Source: Marinithermus hydrothermalis DSM 14884 (GTDB lineage Bacteria > Deinococcota > Deinococci > Deinococcales > Marinithermaceae). From it: DNA of 64,000 nucleotides. Made by a program: the position numbers and the translations under genes. The stretch spans positions 1,794,001-1,858,000 of the forward strand of contig NC_015387.1 of the NCBI RefSeq assembly GCF_000195335.1, written 5' to 3'. Shown here piece after piece: positions 29,815-38,482 of the stretch (position 1 is the stretch's first letter; every line of letters starts with the position of its first letter). The notes beneath the pieces are model-generated. The model saw nothing but the letters and a program-made list of their open reading frames with translations, was not told where the DNA came from and did not search any database.

Positions 29815-30759
29815 ATGCGCGTACTCGTCACCGGCGGAGCCGGCTTCATCGGCAGTCACCTCGTCCACGCCCTACACCAAAAAGGCATCCCCGTCGCGGT
29901 CCTCGACGACCTCTCCACCGGCAAACGCGCCCACATCCCCCCCGACGTCCCCCTCTACCAAACCGACATCCGCGACCTCAACGCCGTCCTCCACGCCTTC
30001 CAAGACTTCCAACCCACCCACGTCGCGCACCAAGCCGCCCAAGCCTCCGTCAAGCACTCCGTCCAAAACCCCTGCAAGGACGCCGAGATCAACCTCCTCG
30101 GCGGCCTCAACATCCTCGAAGCCATGCGCGCCACCGGCACCCAAAAAATCGTCTTCGCCTCCACCGGCGGCGCGATCTACGGCGAGGTCCCCGAAGGCCG
30201 ACGCGCCCCCGAAACCTGGCCCCCCAAACCCAAAAGCCCCTACGCCGCCTCCAAAGCCGCGTTCGAACACTACCTCGAGGTCTACCGCCAAACCCACGGC
30301 CTCACCTACACCACCCTCCGCTACGCGAACGTGTACGGCCCCCGCCAAGACCCCCACGGCGAGGCAGGCGTCGTCGCGATCTTCACCAACCGCCTCCTCC
30401 ACGCCCAACCCGTCACCCTCTACGCCCGAAAAGAACCCGGGGACCCCGGGTGCATCCGGGACTACATCCACGTGGAGGACGTAACCCGCGCCAACCTCCT
30501 CGCCCTCGAGACCAACCTCGAAGGCACCTACAACGTCAGCACCGGCCAAGGCCGCACCACCGAGGACGTCCTCTACACCATCGCCCGCGCCCTCGGCACC
30601 ACCCCCCGCGTCACCTACGCCCCACCCCGGGACGGGGACCTCGAGGTGAGCGTCCTCGACCCCACCCAACTCCAAGCCCACGGGTGGCGGCCCCAGGTGC
30701 CCTTCGAGGAAGGCATCCGCCGCACGGTGGCCTGGTTCCGGGAACAAACCCAGCGCTAA
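29815..30759 (+). CDS. galE: NAD-dependent epimerase/dehydratase (UDP-glucose 4-epimerase-like)
   Basis: 314 residues, extended SDR. Rossmann motif GGAGFIGSH (about 8-16), Ser in FASTGGAIYG and Tyr-x3-Lys in SPYAASKAAFEHY (about 145-155), then TTLRYANVYGPRQDPHGEAG and CIRDYIHVEDV. Such proteins interconvert UDP-sugars for surface glycans. It heads the polysaccharide region and ends at a strong terminator. Specificity (UDP-Glc, UDP-GlcNAc or uronic acid form) is not decided by sequence, so the symbol is tentative. Confidence 0.82.
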   Translation: MRVLVTGGAGFIGSHLVHALHQKGIPVAVLDDLSTGKRAHIPPDVPLYQTDIRDLNAVLHAFQDFQPTHVAHQAAQASVKHSVQNPCKDAEINLLGGLNILEAMRATGTQKIVFASTGGAIYGEVPEGRRAPETWPPKPKSPYAASKAAFEHYLEVYRQTHGLTYTTLRYANVYGPRQDPHGEAGVVAIFTNRLLHAQPVTLYARKEPGDPGCIRDYIHVEDVTRANLLALETNLEGTYNVSTGQGRTTEDVLYTIARALGTTPRVTYAPPRDGDLEVSVLDPTQLQAHGWRPQVPFEEGIRRTVAWFREQTQR

Positions 30760-30774
30760 CCCGCCCCAAACGCT

Positions 30775-30799
30775 CGCGCAGGCCCAGTGGGCCTGCGCG
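30775..30799 (+). terminator. Rho-independent terminator after the epimerase gene
   Basis: Perfect 11-bp stem CGCGCAGGCCC/GGGCCTGCGCG with loop AGT, then TTGGTTTGC. Confidence 0.78.
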
Positions 30800-30840
30800 T
30801 TGGTTTGCTCGGGACGCACCTATCCTCTGTAACCAATGGG

Positions 30841-32448
30841 TTACGTCACCCCGCGTGTCCCCCGCAACGCCGCCGCTACCCCCACCCACAAGGGGTAGTA
30901 CACCTCCCCCGCAAACCACGTGTAATCCGCTAGGTTCAGCACGAACGCTACGCCCACCAGCACCACGGCCGGCCACGCCCGCCGGCGCACCAAAGCCAGC
31001 ACAACACTCCCCCACAGCACCACGAACCCCAAGAACCCCAGCGCCCCGCCCTCCGCGAGCACCCCCAGCACCAGGTTATGCGCGTGCGGCACCAAAGCCC
31101 CCCCCACATCCGACGGGCGGTGCATCGCGTAGTACGCCTCGAACCGGTTCACCCCGATCCCCGTGAGGGGATGCTCTAAAAACGCCCGCCACGCCACCCC
31201 CCAGATCTCCAGCCGCGCGCGCGTCGTCCCGTAACTCGGGTCGAACACCGTCCCCAACCGCCCCAACGCCCCCCCCTGACTCACGAGGAACCCCGCAAGC
31301 CCCAGCACCCCCACGAGCAACGCAAGCCCCAACCCCCGCCGCACCCGCAGTACCGTCACGCCCCACCCCACCCCCAACGCCAGCGCCCCCACGAGCGCCG
31401 CGCGGCTCTTCGAAAGCCACACGAGCCCCAACGCCACCCCGAACGCCACCGCACCCAACCCGCTCCCCGCAAGCACCCACACCAGCGCCGCGCTCACCAC
31501 CCCCAAGTGCCCCAAAAAATTCGGTTGGATCGTCCACCCCACCACGCGCGGCTCCCACGCGTACGACCAAGCCCGGTACTGCTCGAGCGCCACTCCCGCA
31601 TGCACCAAAAACCCCAGCAGCACCGCCACGCCCGCCGCGCGCAATCCCACCACCCCGAGCAAGAACCGGCTCCCGTGCAGCACCAAAAGCCCCAGCACGC
31701 CCGTACCCAACCACCAACCCGCCCGCGCCCACCGCCCGTCCTCCCGAGCGCTCCCCGGCACGTACGCGGACGGCGCGGGGCCCGGCTCGAGCTGCGCGTA
31801 CCCGATCTCGAGGTACGTCCAGTCCCCCTCTAAACGCACCAGGTCCACGGCCCGCACCCACCGATCCCCCGGCTGCACCTCATAACTCGCGTACGCGCGC
31901 TTCCACCCGTTCCCCAGCTCCACCACCCGCACGGGCACCGGGTGGTGCCCCCGCGCAGTGAAGAAACTCACGTGGAACCCCGCGCGCGTCCCGTCGTGCC
32001 GGAAGTAAAAACTCTCCGTAACTACTTCCCCCGCCCGCACGGGGTACTTGCGGCTCGAGAGAACCTCCGTGAAGGGCCGGCCCGTCCTCGGGTGCACCCG
32101 CGGCACCCGCCAAAACCCGTCCGGCGTGAGCGTGGCGAACCCGCCCGCCCCGTCCTTGGGGTTCCAACCGCGCAGGTCACTCAGGCCATCCCGCGGGATC
32201 CAGTTCACCACTGGCGCTCGCGCACTCGTCCACGGTGGATCAAGCTCCGCAACCAAGGGGTCCGGCGCTAACAACTGCCCCCCCGCCCCGAGCACCACAT
32301 ACGCTAAAAACACCCGCCCGAACAAGGGGCGCTCCCGCCGCACGAGCAGCGCGTACAACCCCACCAGGGCCGCCCCCCCCGCGAACCAAAGCGGCTTTAC
32401 GGGAAGCAACCCCAATAAAATCCCAAAAACCCAAGCCCAGCCGCGCAC
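30841..32448 (-). CDS. O-antigen ligase/polymerase family membrane protein with extracytoplasmic domain
   Basis: 535 residues. After two or three N-terminal helices (about 5-65) there is a soluble segment (about 70-240) with a carbohydrate-binding-like beta pattern: YPVRAGEVVTESFYFRHDG, GWKRAYASYEVQPGD, DWTYLEIGYAQLEPG. Then about eight more helices and the ligase/polymerase loop HPLTGIGVNRFEAYYAMHRP followed by HAHNLVLGVLAEGG, the WaaL/Wzy signature. It joins glycan chains outside the membrane. The 10-bp gap to the upstream sugar transferase gene suggests co-transcription. Confidence 0.83.
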   Translation of the reverse strand: MRGWAWVFGILLGLLPVKPLWFAGGAALVGLYALLVRRERPLFGRVFLAYVVLGAGGQLLAPDPLVAELDPPWTSARAPVVNWIPRDGLSDLRGWNPKDGAGGFATLTPDGFWRVPRVHPRTGRPFTEVLSSRKYPVRAGEVVTESFYFRHDGTRAGFHVSFFTARGHHPVPVRVVELGNGWKRAYASYEVQPGDRWVRAVDLVRLEGDWTYLEIGYAQLEPGPAPSAYVPGSAREDGRWARAGWWLGTGVLGLLVLHGSRFLLGVVGLRAAGVAVLLGFLVHAGVALEQYRAWSYAWEPRVVGWTIQPNFLGHLGVVSAALVWVLAGSGLGAVAFGVALGLVWLSKSRAALVGALALGVGWGVTVLRVRRGLGLALLVGVLGLAGFLVSQGGALGRLGTVFDPSYGTTRARLEIWGVAWRAFLEHPLTGIGVNRFEAYYAMHRPSDVGGALVPHAHNLVLGVLAEGGALGFLGFVVLWGSVVLALVRRRAWPAVVLVGVAFVLNLADYTWFAGEVYYPLWVGVAAALRGTRGVT

Positions 32449-32457
32449 GGACCGATT

Positions 32458-33900
32458 CTAATACGCGCCTTTCCCGAAGAGCACCACCCAGACCGTACGA
32501 GCGAGGATGTAAAGGTCCAGCCAAACGGACCAGTTGCGAACGTAGTACATGTCCATGTTTAAACGCTCCCGGAACGTCACCTCGTTCCGGCCGCTCACCT
32601 GCCATATTCCTGTAATTCCCGGCATGACCTTCAGAATAGCTCCCTCAGCACCAGACATCTTTGGCAATTCCCGCGGCAAATACGCCCGGGGCCCCACCAA
32701 ACTCATCTCGCCCTTGAGCACATTCCACAACTGCGGAAGCTCATCCAGGCTCAGTTTACGCAATACCCGACCGAAACGGGTCACCCGAGGATCATTACGC
32801 AACTTGTGGTACAACTCGTATTCCGCCCGCAGCTCAGGGTTCTGCGCCAACAACTCCGCCAAGCGCTTCTCCCCATCCCCGTACATAGTACGGAACTTTA
32901 TCGCCTTAAACCGCCGGCCGTCCTTTCCCAAACGATCCTGCAGGTAAAACACCGGCCCTGGTGAATCCAGCTTGATGAATAGCGCAATCAACAGCATTAA
33001 CGGAAGGACCAGCACCCCCCCCACCACCGTAGCGGCCAAATCCAGGAAACGCTTCACGAGGCGCGGCCCCGGCAACAACAACCGCTGGCGCACCTCGAGG
33101 CCCAGCACCCCCCCCAGGTCCTTCGCCGAAACCCAAAGGCTCGAAAACCCGAAGAGGTCCGGGATCAAAACCAGGTGCGGGAACACGCTCCCGTACCGCT
33201 CCAGCACCTCCAAAAGCCGCGCGCGCGGCACCCCCGGCATCGCCACGATCGCGTACCGCACCCCCAACTCACGCGCCAGCACCGGCGCCAAGTCCACGCC
33301 CCCCACCACGGGCACACCCTCAAGCGCCCCGTGCTTCTCCGGATCATCATCCAGCACGGCCACCGGCTTCAAACCCAAGCCCGGCTGCCGCACGAGCATC
33401 CGCACCACCATACGCCCGGTCTTCCCCGCCCCAAGCACCACCGCCGGGTACCCCCACCACCGCCGGTGGGCGCAAAGATGACGCACAAGCGCCCGCCCCA
33501 ACGGCACCAGCACCACCGAAAACACCCACGCCACGAGAAACACCGCGCGCGAGTACGCGCCCCCCTCCTTGAACAAAAACAACGCCGCCCCCAGCACGAG
33601 GTACACCAGCGTGGTCGCGAGCGTCAACCGGCGCAGTTCCTCCGCTGGCGCAACCCCCACGCCGGGGTACAACCCCACAAGGGCATACACCAGCACGAAC
33701 AACCCCACCACAGGCCACAACGGCCCATAAACCGCCGGGTTAAACCCCCCATCAAACAAGTACCGAAGCCCCACGGAAAGCGCCCCAGCCACGGCCAAGG
33801 CAACCAGATCCGAAACCAGCAAAAGCGAAGCCGTAAGCCAGGGGCGGGTAACAACCGTCAACAACCGAATGGTAGGCTTAATATTCGGGCTATCTTGCAT
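32458..33900 (-). CDS. Exopolysaccharide priming polyprenyl glycosylphosphotransferase (WbaP-like)
   Basis: 480 residues. Four to five N-terminal helices (about 20-150), a CoA-binding-like Rossmann region (VVLGAGKTGRMVVRML, about 165-180), one more helix (about 295), then the bacterial sugar transferase domain: KFRTMYGDGEKRL, RKLSLDELPQLWNVL, GEMSLVGPRAYLP, GITGIWQVSGRNEVTF and MDMYYVRNWS. It transfers a sugar phosphate to undecaprenyl phosphate, the first committed step of glycan assembly. An IS element sits 28 bp upstream of the ATG. TACGAT and AAAGGT lie just before the start. Confidence 0.93.
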   Translation of the reverse strand: MQDSPNIKPTIRLLTVVTRPWLTASLLLVSDLVALAVAGALSVGLRYLFDGGFNPAVYGPLWPVVGLFVLVYALVGLYPGVGVAPAEELRRLTLATTLVYLVLGAALFLFKEGGAYSRAVFLVAWVFSVVLVPLGRALVRHLCAHRRWWGYPAVVLGAGKTGRMVVRMLVRQPGLGLKPVAVLDDDPEKHGALEGVPVVGGVDLAPVLARELGVRYAIVAMPGVPRARLLEVLERYGSVFPHLVLIPDLFGFSSLWVSAKDLGGVLGLEVRQRLLLPGPRLVKRFLDLAATVVGGVLVLPLMLLIALFIKLDSPGPVFYLQDRLGKDGRRFKAIKFRTMYGDGEKRLAELLAQNPELRAEYELYHKLRNDPRVTRFGRVLRKLSLDELPQLWNVLKGEMSLVGPRAYLPRELPKMSGAEGAILKVMPGITGIWQVSGRNEVTFRERLNMDMYYVRNWSVWLDLYILARTVWVVLFGKGAY

Positions 33901-33928
33901 ACCTTTGTTATCGTACTACCATACCTTT

Positions 33929-33942
33929 CTCAAAACTTGCAC
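33929..33942. repeat. Left terminal inverted repeat of the IS
   Basis: CTCAAAACTTGCAC; it contains the transposase stop codon (TGA on the minus strand at 33932-33930). Confidence 0.88.
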
Positions 33943-35042
33943 CTCCCGCATATCCCGCATAAACCTTCACCCCCTCCCCCCGGCGGCCAGAGACCCAGGG
34001 CATAGAGCTCCCGCAGGGCGACCTGCACCACGAGCTCAGGCAAGAGAACCCGCGCCGCCCGCTCCCTGGCCTCCCGCCAGCTTCCTTCCCCCTCCATGCC
34101 CACCCAGTGGGCCAACAGGTAGGCCAGAAGGGAAAGCACCAGAAAACGGTGCACCCCCAAAGCCGTCCGCTGCCCAAACTGCCCCAGGGAGAACTCGCTT
34201 TTCGCGGCGCGGAAGAAGTGCTCTATGGCAAACCGCCTCTTTCCCCAAGTGAGCGCCGTCCGGGGCGTGGCGGGAAAGGTGGCCACCACGTACCGCCACT
34301 CCCAGCCCCCTTGGGGCAGGGGGTAGCGGTACCAGGCCACCCAGACCGGGAAGGAAAGCCCCCAAAGGTAGACCCGGCTCCCCTGCCGCCTGAGGTCCCC
34401 AAGCCTCCCCCCTCCCCGCAGCCTCCGGTCCCGCCGCATCCCCACCACCGCTTCAAAACCCAACCGCTTCACCCCGAAAAGGAACCAGGTGGTGCCAAAG
34501 GCCGCATCCGCGGCCACCCGTATCCGGAAGGCCCGGCGCATCCAGGGGGGCAGAGAGGCCAGGAGGCTTAGGGCCAGGCGGGAGAGGGCCTTCTCCCCCT
34601 TGCCCCGCCAGAGGCGGTAGGCCCAAGGGATGCGGAGGTCTCCGTAGACGAGGTAGAGGACCACCAGATGGAGTCCCCACTTGCCGTGAAAAAAGGAGAG
34701 GGGCAGGGCCTGGAAACGGCCCCGCTTCTCCAGAGTGACTAGGTCCAGGACCACCAGGAGACGGGGCTTGGGGCCTTTTTTCTTTCTGGCCCGGTCCAGG
34801 GCTTTCTCGGCCTCTTTTCTTGCCAGGCGGATGAGAGCGCGGGTGGGCCAGGGGTAGCGGTTGAGGAAGCGAGAGAGGGCGGAGGGGGACTTGACCTGGC
34901 TGTGCTGGGGTCTGGCCTTGCCGTGGCCGTGGAGGAGGAGCAAGAGCAGGGCCTTGAGGGATTCCTGGAGGTGGGGGCTTGGCAAAAGGGCCAGGAGGGT
35001 CCAAAGTAGGGACAGGGCCGCTTGGGTCATGGCACCCGTCAT
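33930..35042 (-). CDS. IS4-type DDE transposase
   Basis: 370 residues, apparently intact. Acidic residues: Asp in LVVLDLVTLEKRG (about 94), Asp in RVAADAAFGTTWF (about 180) and Glu in RFAIEHFFRAAKSEF (about 270), where R-x3-E-x6-K matches the IS4 family signature. Alternative ATG at 35030. Strongly G+C-rich, unlike the genes to its right. It cuts and pastes the element bounded by the 14-bp repeats. Confidence 0.9.
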   Translation of the reverse strand: MTGAMTQAALSLLWTLLALLPSPHLQESLKALLLLLLHGHGKARPQHSQVKSPSALSRFLNRYPWPTRALIRLARKEAEKALDRARKKKGPKPRLLVVLDLVTLEKRGRFQALPLSFFHGKWGLHLVVLYLVYGDLRIPWAYRLWRGKGEKALSRLALSLLASLPPWMRRAFRIRVAADAAFGTTWFLFGVKRLGFEAVVGMRRDRRLRGGGRLGDLRRQGSRVYLWGLSFPVWVAWYRYPLPQGGWEWRYVVATFPATPRTALTWGKRRFAIEHFFRAAKSEFSLGQFGQRTALGVHRFLVLSLLAYLLAHWVGMEGEGSWREARERAARVLLPELVVQVALRELYALGLWPPGGGGEGLCGICGRCKF

Positions 35043-35106
35043 CAGACGGGAAACCAGCGGCCCCTTTCAAGTGGTCCTGGCGCATAGGTATCCCCAGGGT
35101 GCATAA

Positions 35107-35120
35107 GTGCAAGTTTTGAG
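35107..35120. repeat. Right terminal inverted repeat of the IS
   Basis: GTGCAAGTTTTGAG, the exact complement of the left repeat. Confidence 0.88.
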
Positions 35121-35228
35121 CTTTTGCTTTGTGTGACATGCGGTTTGAACTTTCCTAACCCTTGATTTTAAGAATCCCCTGATTTTCAGAATTCCCCGCA
35201 TATGCGGATGAATATCCGAAATAGGAGC

Positions 35229-35987
35229 TTATACAGTCCTTCCTCGCGAGATTCGGTTAACAAGATCCTGAACCGCAAGGGGTATTAAAAACCATGGTTC
35301 CACCAAATACCTTTTGAATAGACGTTTTGGTTCAGTAAAAAGTCGATAAAGCCACTCCAATCCGATTTTACCCAACCAGCGAGGAGGTGTAGGTTTAGCT
35401 CCGGCTAAATAGTCAAAGCATGCTCCTGCATTTAAGATGACGTTTGCGCTGATTCTTTCATAAAAATCAATAACCCAATGCTCTTGACGAGGCATTCCCA
35501 TGCCAACCAAAAGCAATTGCGGAGACCACTCAGAAATTAATTTCAAAATATCATCTGACTCACTCCAGTCGAAATAACCATGATGCGTTCTAATTTGCAG
35601 ACATGGATATTTTTCCTTTAACTTATTTGCGGCTAATTCGGCCACACCCGGTTCTCCACCTAAATAAAAAACTCGCCAACCATGGGTGCTAGCCATTTCC
35701 ATTAAAGGATAAATCCAATCTATATAAGCTATGCGATGTTCAGGGCGTAGAGGAAGTCCCAATAACCGACCCCACATAACTAGGGCCATTCCATCAATAT
35801 GTATTACACTAGCGCGAGAGTAAAAAAGTCTCATCTTTTTATCCCTATGAAAAAGGTAAATACTATGAAGATTATGATTAGCCACTATTGAACATTTTCC
35901 TTTTGAAACAAGTTCATAAACTTTCTTGTTTAACTCACACATGGTAAGCAGATCAACCTCAACTCCTAAAAGGTCAACCCTTGCCAT
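35229..35987 (-). CDS. WecG/TagA/CpsF family glycosyltransferase
   Basis: 252 residues. Family features: NHNLHSIYLFHRD, VIHIDGMALVMWGRLLG, GWRVFYLGGEPGVAELAANKL, LLLVGMGMPRQEHWV and LNAGACFDYLAGAKPTPPRWL. These enzymes add a sugar (ManNAcA, ManNAc or similar) to a lipid-linked intermediate on the cytoplasmic face. ATG 35987, with GGAGGG 7 nt upstream, is preferred to TTG 36002; it overlaps the preceding gene by 14 bases. A+T-rich composition unlike the flanking genome marks it as part of a transferred block. Confidence 0.9.
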   Translation of the reverse strand: MARVDLLGVEVDLLTMCELNKKVYELVSKGKCSIVANHNLHSIYLFHRDKKMRLFYSRASVIHIDGMALVMWGRLLGLPLRPEHRIAYIDWIYPLMEMASTHGWRVFYLGGEPGVAELAANKLKEKYPCLQIRTHHGYFDWSESDDILKLISEWSPQLLLVGMGMPRQEHWVIDFYERISANVILNAGACFDYLAGAKPTPPRWLGKIGLEWLYRLFTEPKRLFKRYLVEPWFLIPLAVQDLVNRISRGRTV

Positions 35988-37293
35988 TAGCTTTCCCTCC
36001 AATCAATCGACTGCTTACAATACCTAATCCTAGTATGAGCCATATGAGCAGATACGTGATAGAGTCCAAGTCCCAAGAGTCAGTAATTCCGTTTACTCCT
36101 ACGGCAATAAAAGACCACTGAATAAATCTAAGCATATTATAAACCTCACGAAGTTCTAATACTTTAGCTTTTTTCTTTGAACAAACAATCGAACGCCAAG
36201 TTTTCCATAAAGCAAGCAAAAGAATAGATAGCCCAACAAGTCCGTATTTATATAGTGTTCCCCCCCAAAAGCTATGCGATCCAGCTGGGTAAGCAAACCC
36301 TTCTATGTCTTGCTCGGTACCCCAGCCTAACACGGGGCGCTCTAACCATCCTTCAAAAGTAGCTCTATATATACGTACTCGGTCGATAAAACTACCTTCT
36401 CCGCGAGCCACGACAAGAGACGAAATTACATTACCTATGGAGTTCAAATGGGAACCCTCAAGAATTGAGAATAATATAGGTACGAATCCTACAGCTACCA
36501 CAGAAATCCAAAAGAACCGCTTTTGCGAAAACATAAAATATACTCCCCCCAACAAAAGCCCTAGCATGGCCATCCTTCCTGTCGTAAAGACTAAATTAAT
36601 GAACATTAATATAATAGCTAAAATATGCAAGGATCGATATCGTGGCTTATCAGCCTGCATCGCCCAAAGTGAAAGGGGAAAAAAAGCCACTATAGCCATC
36701 GCATAAGTAGTGGGATATAGCCACAGGCTACTTACCCTTATATATTCACCAATAAAGGTAAAATAGCCCGGCTGCCCGAGATACTTAAATACTATACGCT
36801 CTCCGTAGGAGGTGGATTGAACAGATTCAGGTAAGAACATTTCTATTGGCGCAAGGAAGTAGCCATTCCAAAATCCAGTAATGGCAAAAATACCCAGAAA
36901 CCCAGCCACAGTAAAAAACAAGGAGATTCCTCTAATTAGAAAACGAATGTCGTCGAAACTCTTGATAGAAGAAGTTACCACGGTTAGAAAAAGTACTGAT
37001 CCTATAGATGTTAGCAATTGCCTTCCGTAAGTATAATACCTAATAGACTCTTCTATAAGTGCTATTGAAAATATCTGTATAGATATTAATGCTATTAGAA
37101 ACTTTATTGGACTAAAGACTAATATTCTACGTTGCAAAACAAGCAAGAAAGCGCCAAGGATCGGCCAAATAAACTGCTCAATTCCCAAAAACCACCACAG
37201 CGGGGTGAGAAGTATAAAGTACAAAGCTAATCTTAGCACAAAGGAAGACTTGTGGCTCCCCTTCTCAACTTGCTGTGTGGTTACAGAAGCCAT
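35974..37293 (-). CDS. O-antigen polymerase-like membrane protein (Wzy type)
   Basis: 439 residues with about 11 hydrophobic helices and a large periplasmic-type loop before LERPVLGWGTEQDIEGF and SHSFWGGTLYKYGLVG, the region corresponding to the ligase/polymerase signature. ATG 37293 (MASVTTQQ) has AGGAGGG 4 nt upstream. It overlaps the WecG-type gene by 14 bases and lies 8 bp after the glycosyltransferase gene, so one operon. A second polymerase/ligase-type protein besides the one at 30.8 kb; probably the two differ in role (polymerase against ligase). A+T-rich. Confidence 0.78.
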   Translation of the reverse strand: MASVTTQQVEKGSHKSSFVLRLALYFILLTPLWWFLGIEQFIWPILGAFLLVLQRRILVFSPIKFLIALISIQIFSIALIEESIRYYTYGRQLLTSIGSVLFLTVVTSSIKSFDDIRFLIRGISLFFTVAGFLGIFAITGFWNGYFLAPIEMFLPESVQSTSYGERIVFKYLGQPGYFTFIGEYIRVSSLWLYPTTYAMAIVAFFPLSLWAMQADKPRYRSLHILAIILMFINLVFTTGRMAMLGLLLGGVYFMFSQKRFFWISVVAVGFVPILFSILEGSHLNSIGNVISSLVVARGEGSFIDRVRIYRATFEGWLERPVLGWGTEQDIEGFAYPAGSHSFWGGTLYKYGLVGLSILLLALWKTWRSIVCSKKKAKVLELREVYNMLRFIQWSFIAVGVNGITDSWDLDSITYLLIWLILGLGIVSSRLIGGKANGKG

Positions 37294-37301
37294 AGTCCCT
37301 C

Positions 37302-38480
37302 CTAGCTCCTTGGTCCCCCAACTAATGATAGCCATTGAGATTCCAGGAATGCTATCAGTTCTTTCCAATCTTGGCGCTTTGCTAATTGCAACGCCTTAGA
37401 TCTACGATTTCCCCAATCTCTTATAGACAATTTAATCATCTGAATGAATTCTTCATGATTATTAGCGATATAGAAAACATCATCAAATTCACGCAATGCT
37501 TCTAGGCCAAAAACTACCGTGGGTTTTCCCGTTGCCAGGCACTGGAATGTTTTTGCTGGGATAGTAGCATGGGCACCAGGGAAATTGGGGTTATACGGCA
37601 AAAGTAAAACATCGACGGCTTTTAGTACGTCGATTAAATCCTTGTAGGCAACTGGAGGAATTATCTTGACATTAGGATTGCTTTTTAAACTAGATGGTAA
37701 TCTATTTTCAATCGGACCGATCAAATAAAGTTCATAGTGATCAGCAACTAAATTAAGCAGATTAATGTCTAGATGAGGGCCTATCGCACCAAAATAGCAG
37801 GCACGTATCCTCCCTTCCTCTTTCCTATTACAAGAAAAGTTCCGAATATCGCTAAAATCATCAAAATGGACCCCAGGTAATAACCTTTCTACCTTTTTCT
37901 CGCTAGGCGCCATCGCTTTTATCTTTTCATAAAGATAGGGAGAGTCGGCCAAGGCAAGATCTACAGTGCCAATTAATTCATGCTCAATGACTAAAGAATT
38001 CCTAGCAGAGAGAATCTTATCCCAATCCAATACACAATCATAAATACTAAATGTTGGTCTCAACATCCTTTGAAGGGCTAAACTACTTCGGATGGGTAAG
38101 TAATTGATAACAATTACCGGTTCTTTTGCATAGGAACGAATAAGTCGAGCTAATTTCGGAATAAATAACATACTATTAAACCATCGCAACCAATACCATA
38201 TTTTTCCTTTAAGCTCCGGCAATACTTTAGGAGATATAACTCGTATTCCATCGGGTACTTCCTGAGTAAAGACTCCTCCCAGATTAGACTTTCCCAATAC
38301 ACGCCCCAAAACTCGTTTCCATTCAGAAAGCCTAGGCAAACGTTTAGGCATAGGATCTACAAAAATAATCTCATATCCACGCTCACTAAGCCCCTTAGCT
38401 ATATCATGATGACGTTGCCATGTAAAATGCCAAGGAACGGAAGAAATAATTACTACAGTTCCCCTAGATATTTTTGCCAT
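37302..38480 (-). CDS. Glycosyltransferase (GT4/group 1-like)
   Basis: 392 residues. The N-terminal domain begins VVIISSVPWHFTWQRHHDIAKGL, typical of GT4-like sugar transferases. The C-terminal donor domain has ACYFGAIGPHLDINLL, VKIIPPVAYKDLIDVLKAVDVLLLP and the motif PAKTFQCLATGKPTVVFG with the E/K-x7 style sugar-nucleotide site. ATG 38480 with GGGAGGGG upstream; it starts just as the sulfotransferase gene ends. Cytoplasmic, adds a sugar to the lipid-linked repeat. A+T-rich block. Confidence 0.82.
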   Translation of the reverse strand: MAKISRGTVVIISSVPWHFTWQRHHDIAKGLSERGYEIIFVDPMPKRLPRLSEWKRVLGRVLGKSNLGGVFTQEVPDGIRVISPKVLPELKGKIWYWLRWFNSMLFIPKLARLIRSYAKEPVIVINYLPIRSSLALQRMLRPTFSIYDCVLDWDKILSARNSLVIEHELIGTVDLALADSPYLYEKIKAMAPSEKKVERLLPGVHFDDFSDIRNFSCNRKEEGRIRACYFGAIGPHLDINLLNLVADHYELYLIGPIENRLPSSLKSNPNVKIIPPVAYKDLIDVLKAVDVLLLPYNPNFPGAHATIPAKTFQCLATGKPTVVFGLEALREFDDVFYIANNHEEFIQMIKLSIRDWGNRRSKALQLAKRQDWKELIAFLESQWLSLVGGPRS

Positions 38481-38482
38481 CG

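Larger units (their letters stand above)
33929..35120 (-). mobile_element. IS4-like insertion sequence
   Basis: About 1.19 kb bounded by perfect 14-bp inverted repeats: CTCAAAACTTGCAC (33929-33942) and its complement (35107-35120). CTTT flanks both ends (33925-33928 and 35121-35124), a possible 4-bp target duplication, though too short to be sure. It carries one DDE transposase. The element lies just upstream of the priming sugar transferase gene at the edge of the A+T-rich block. Confidence 0.88.
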
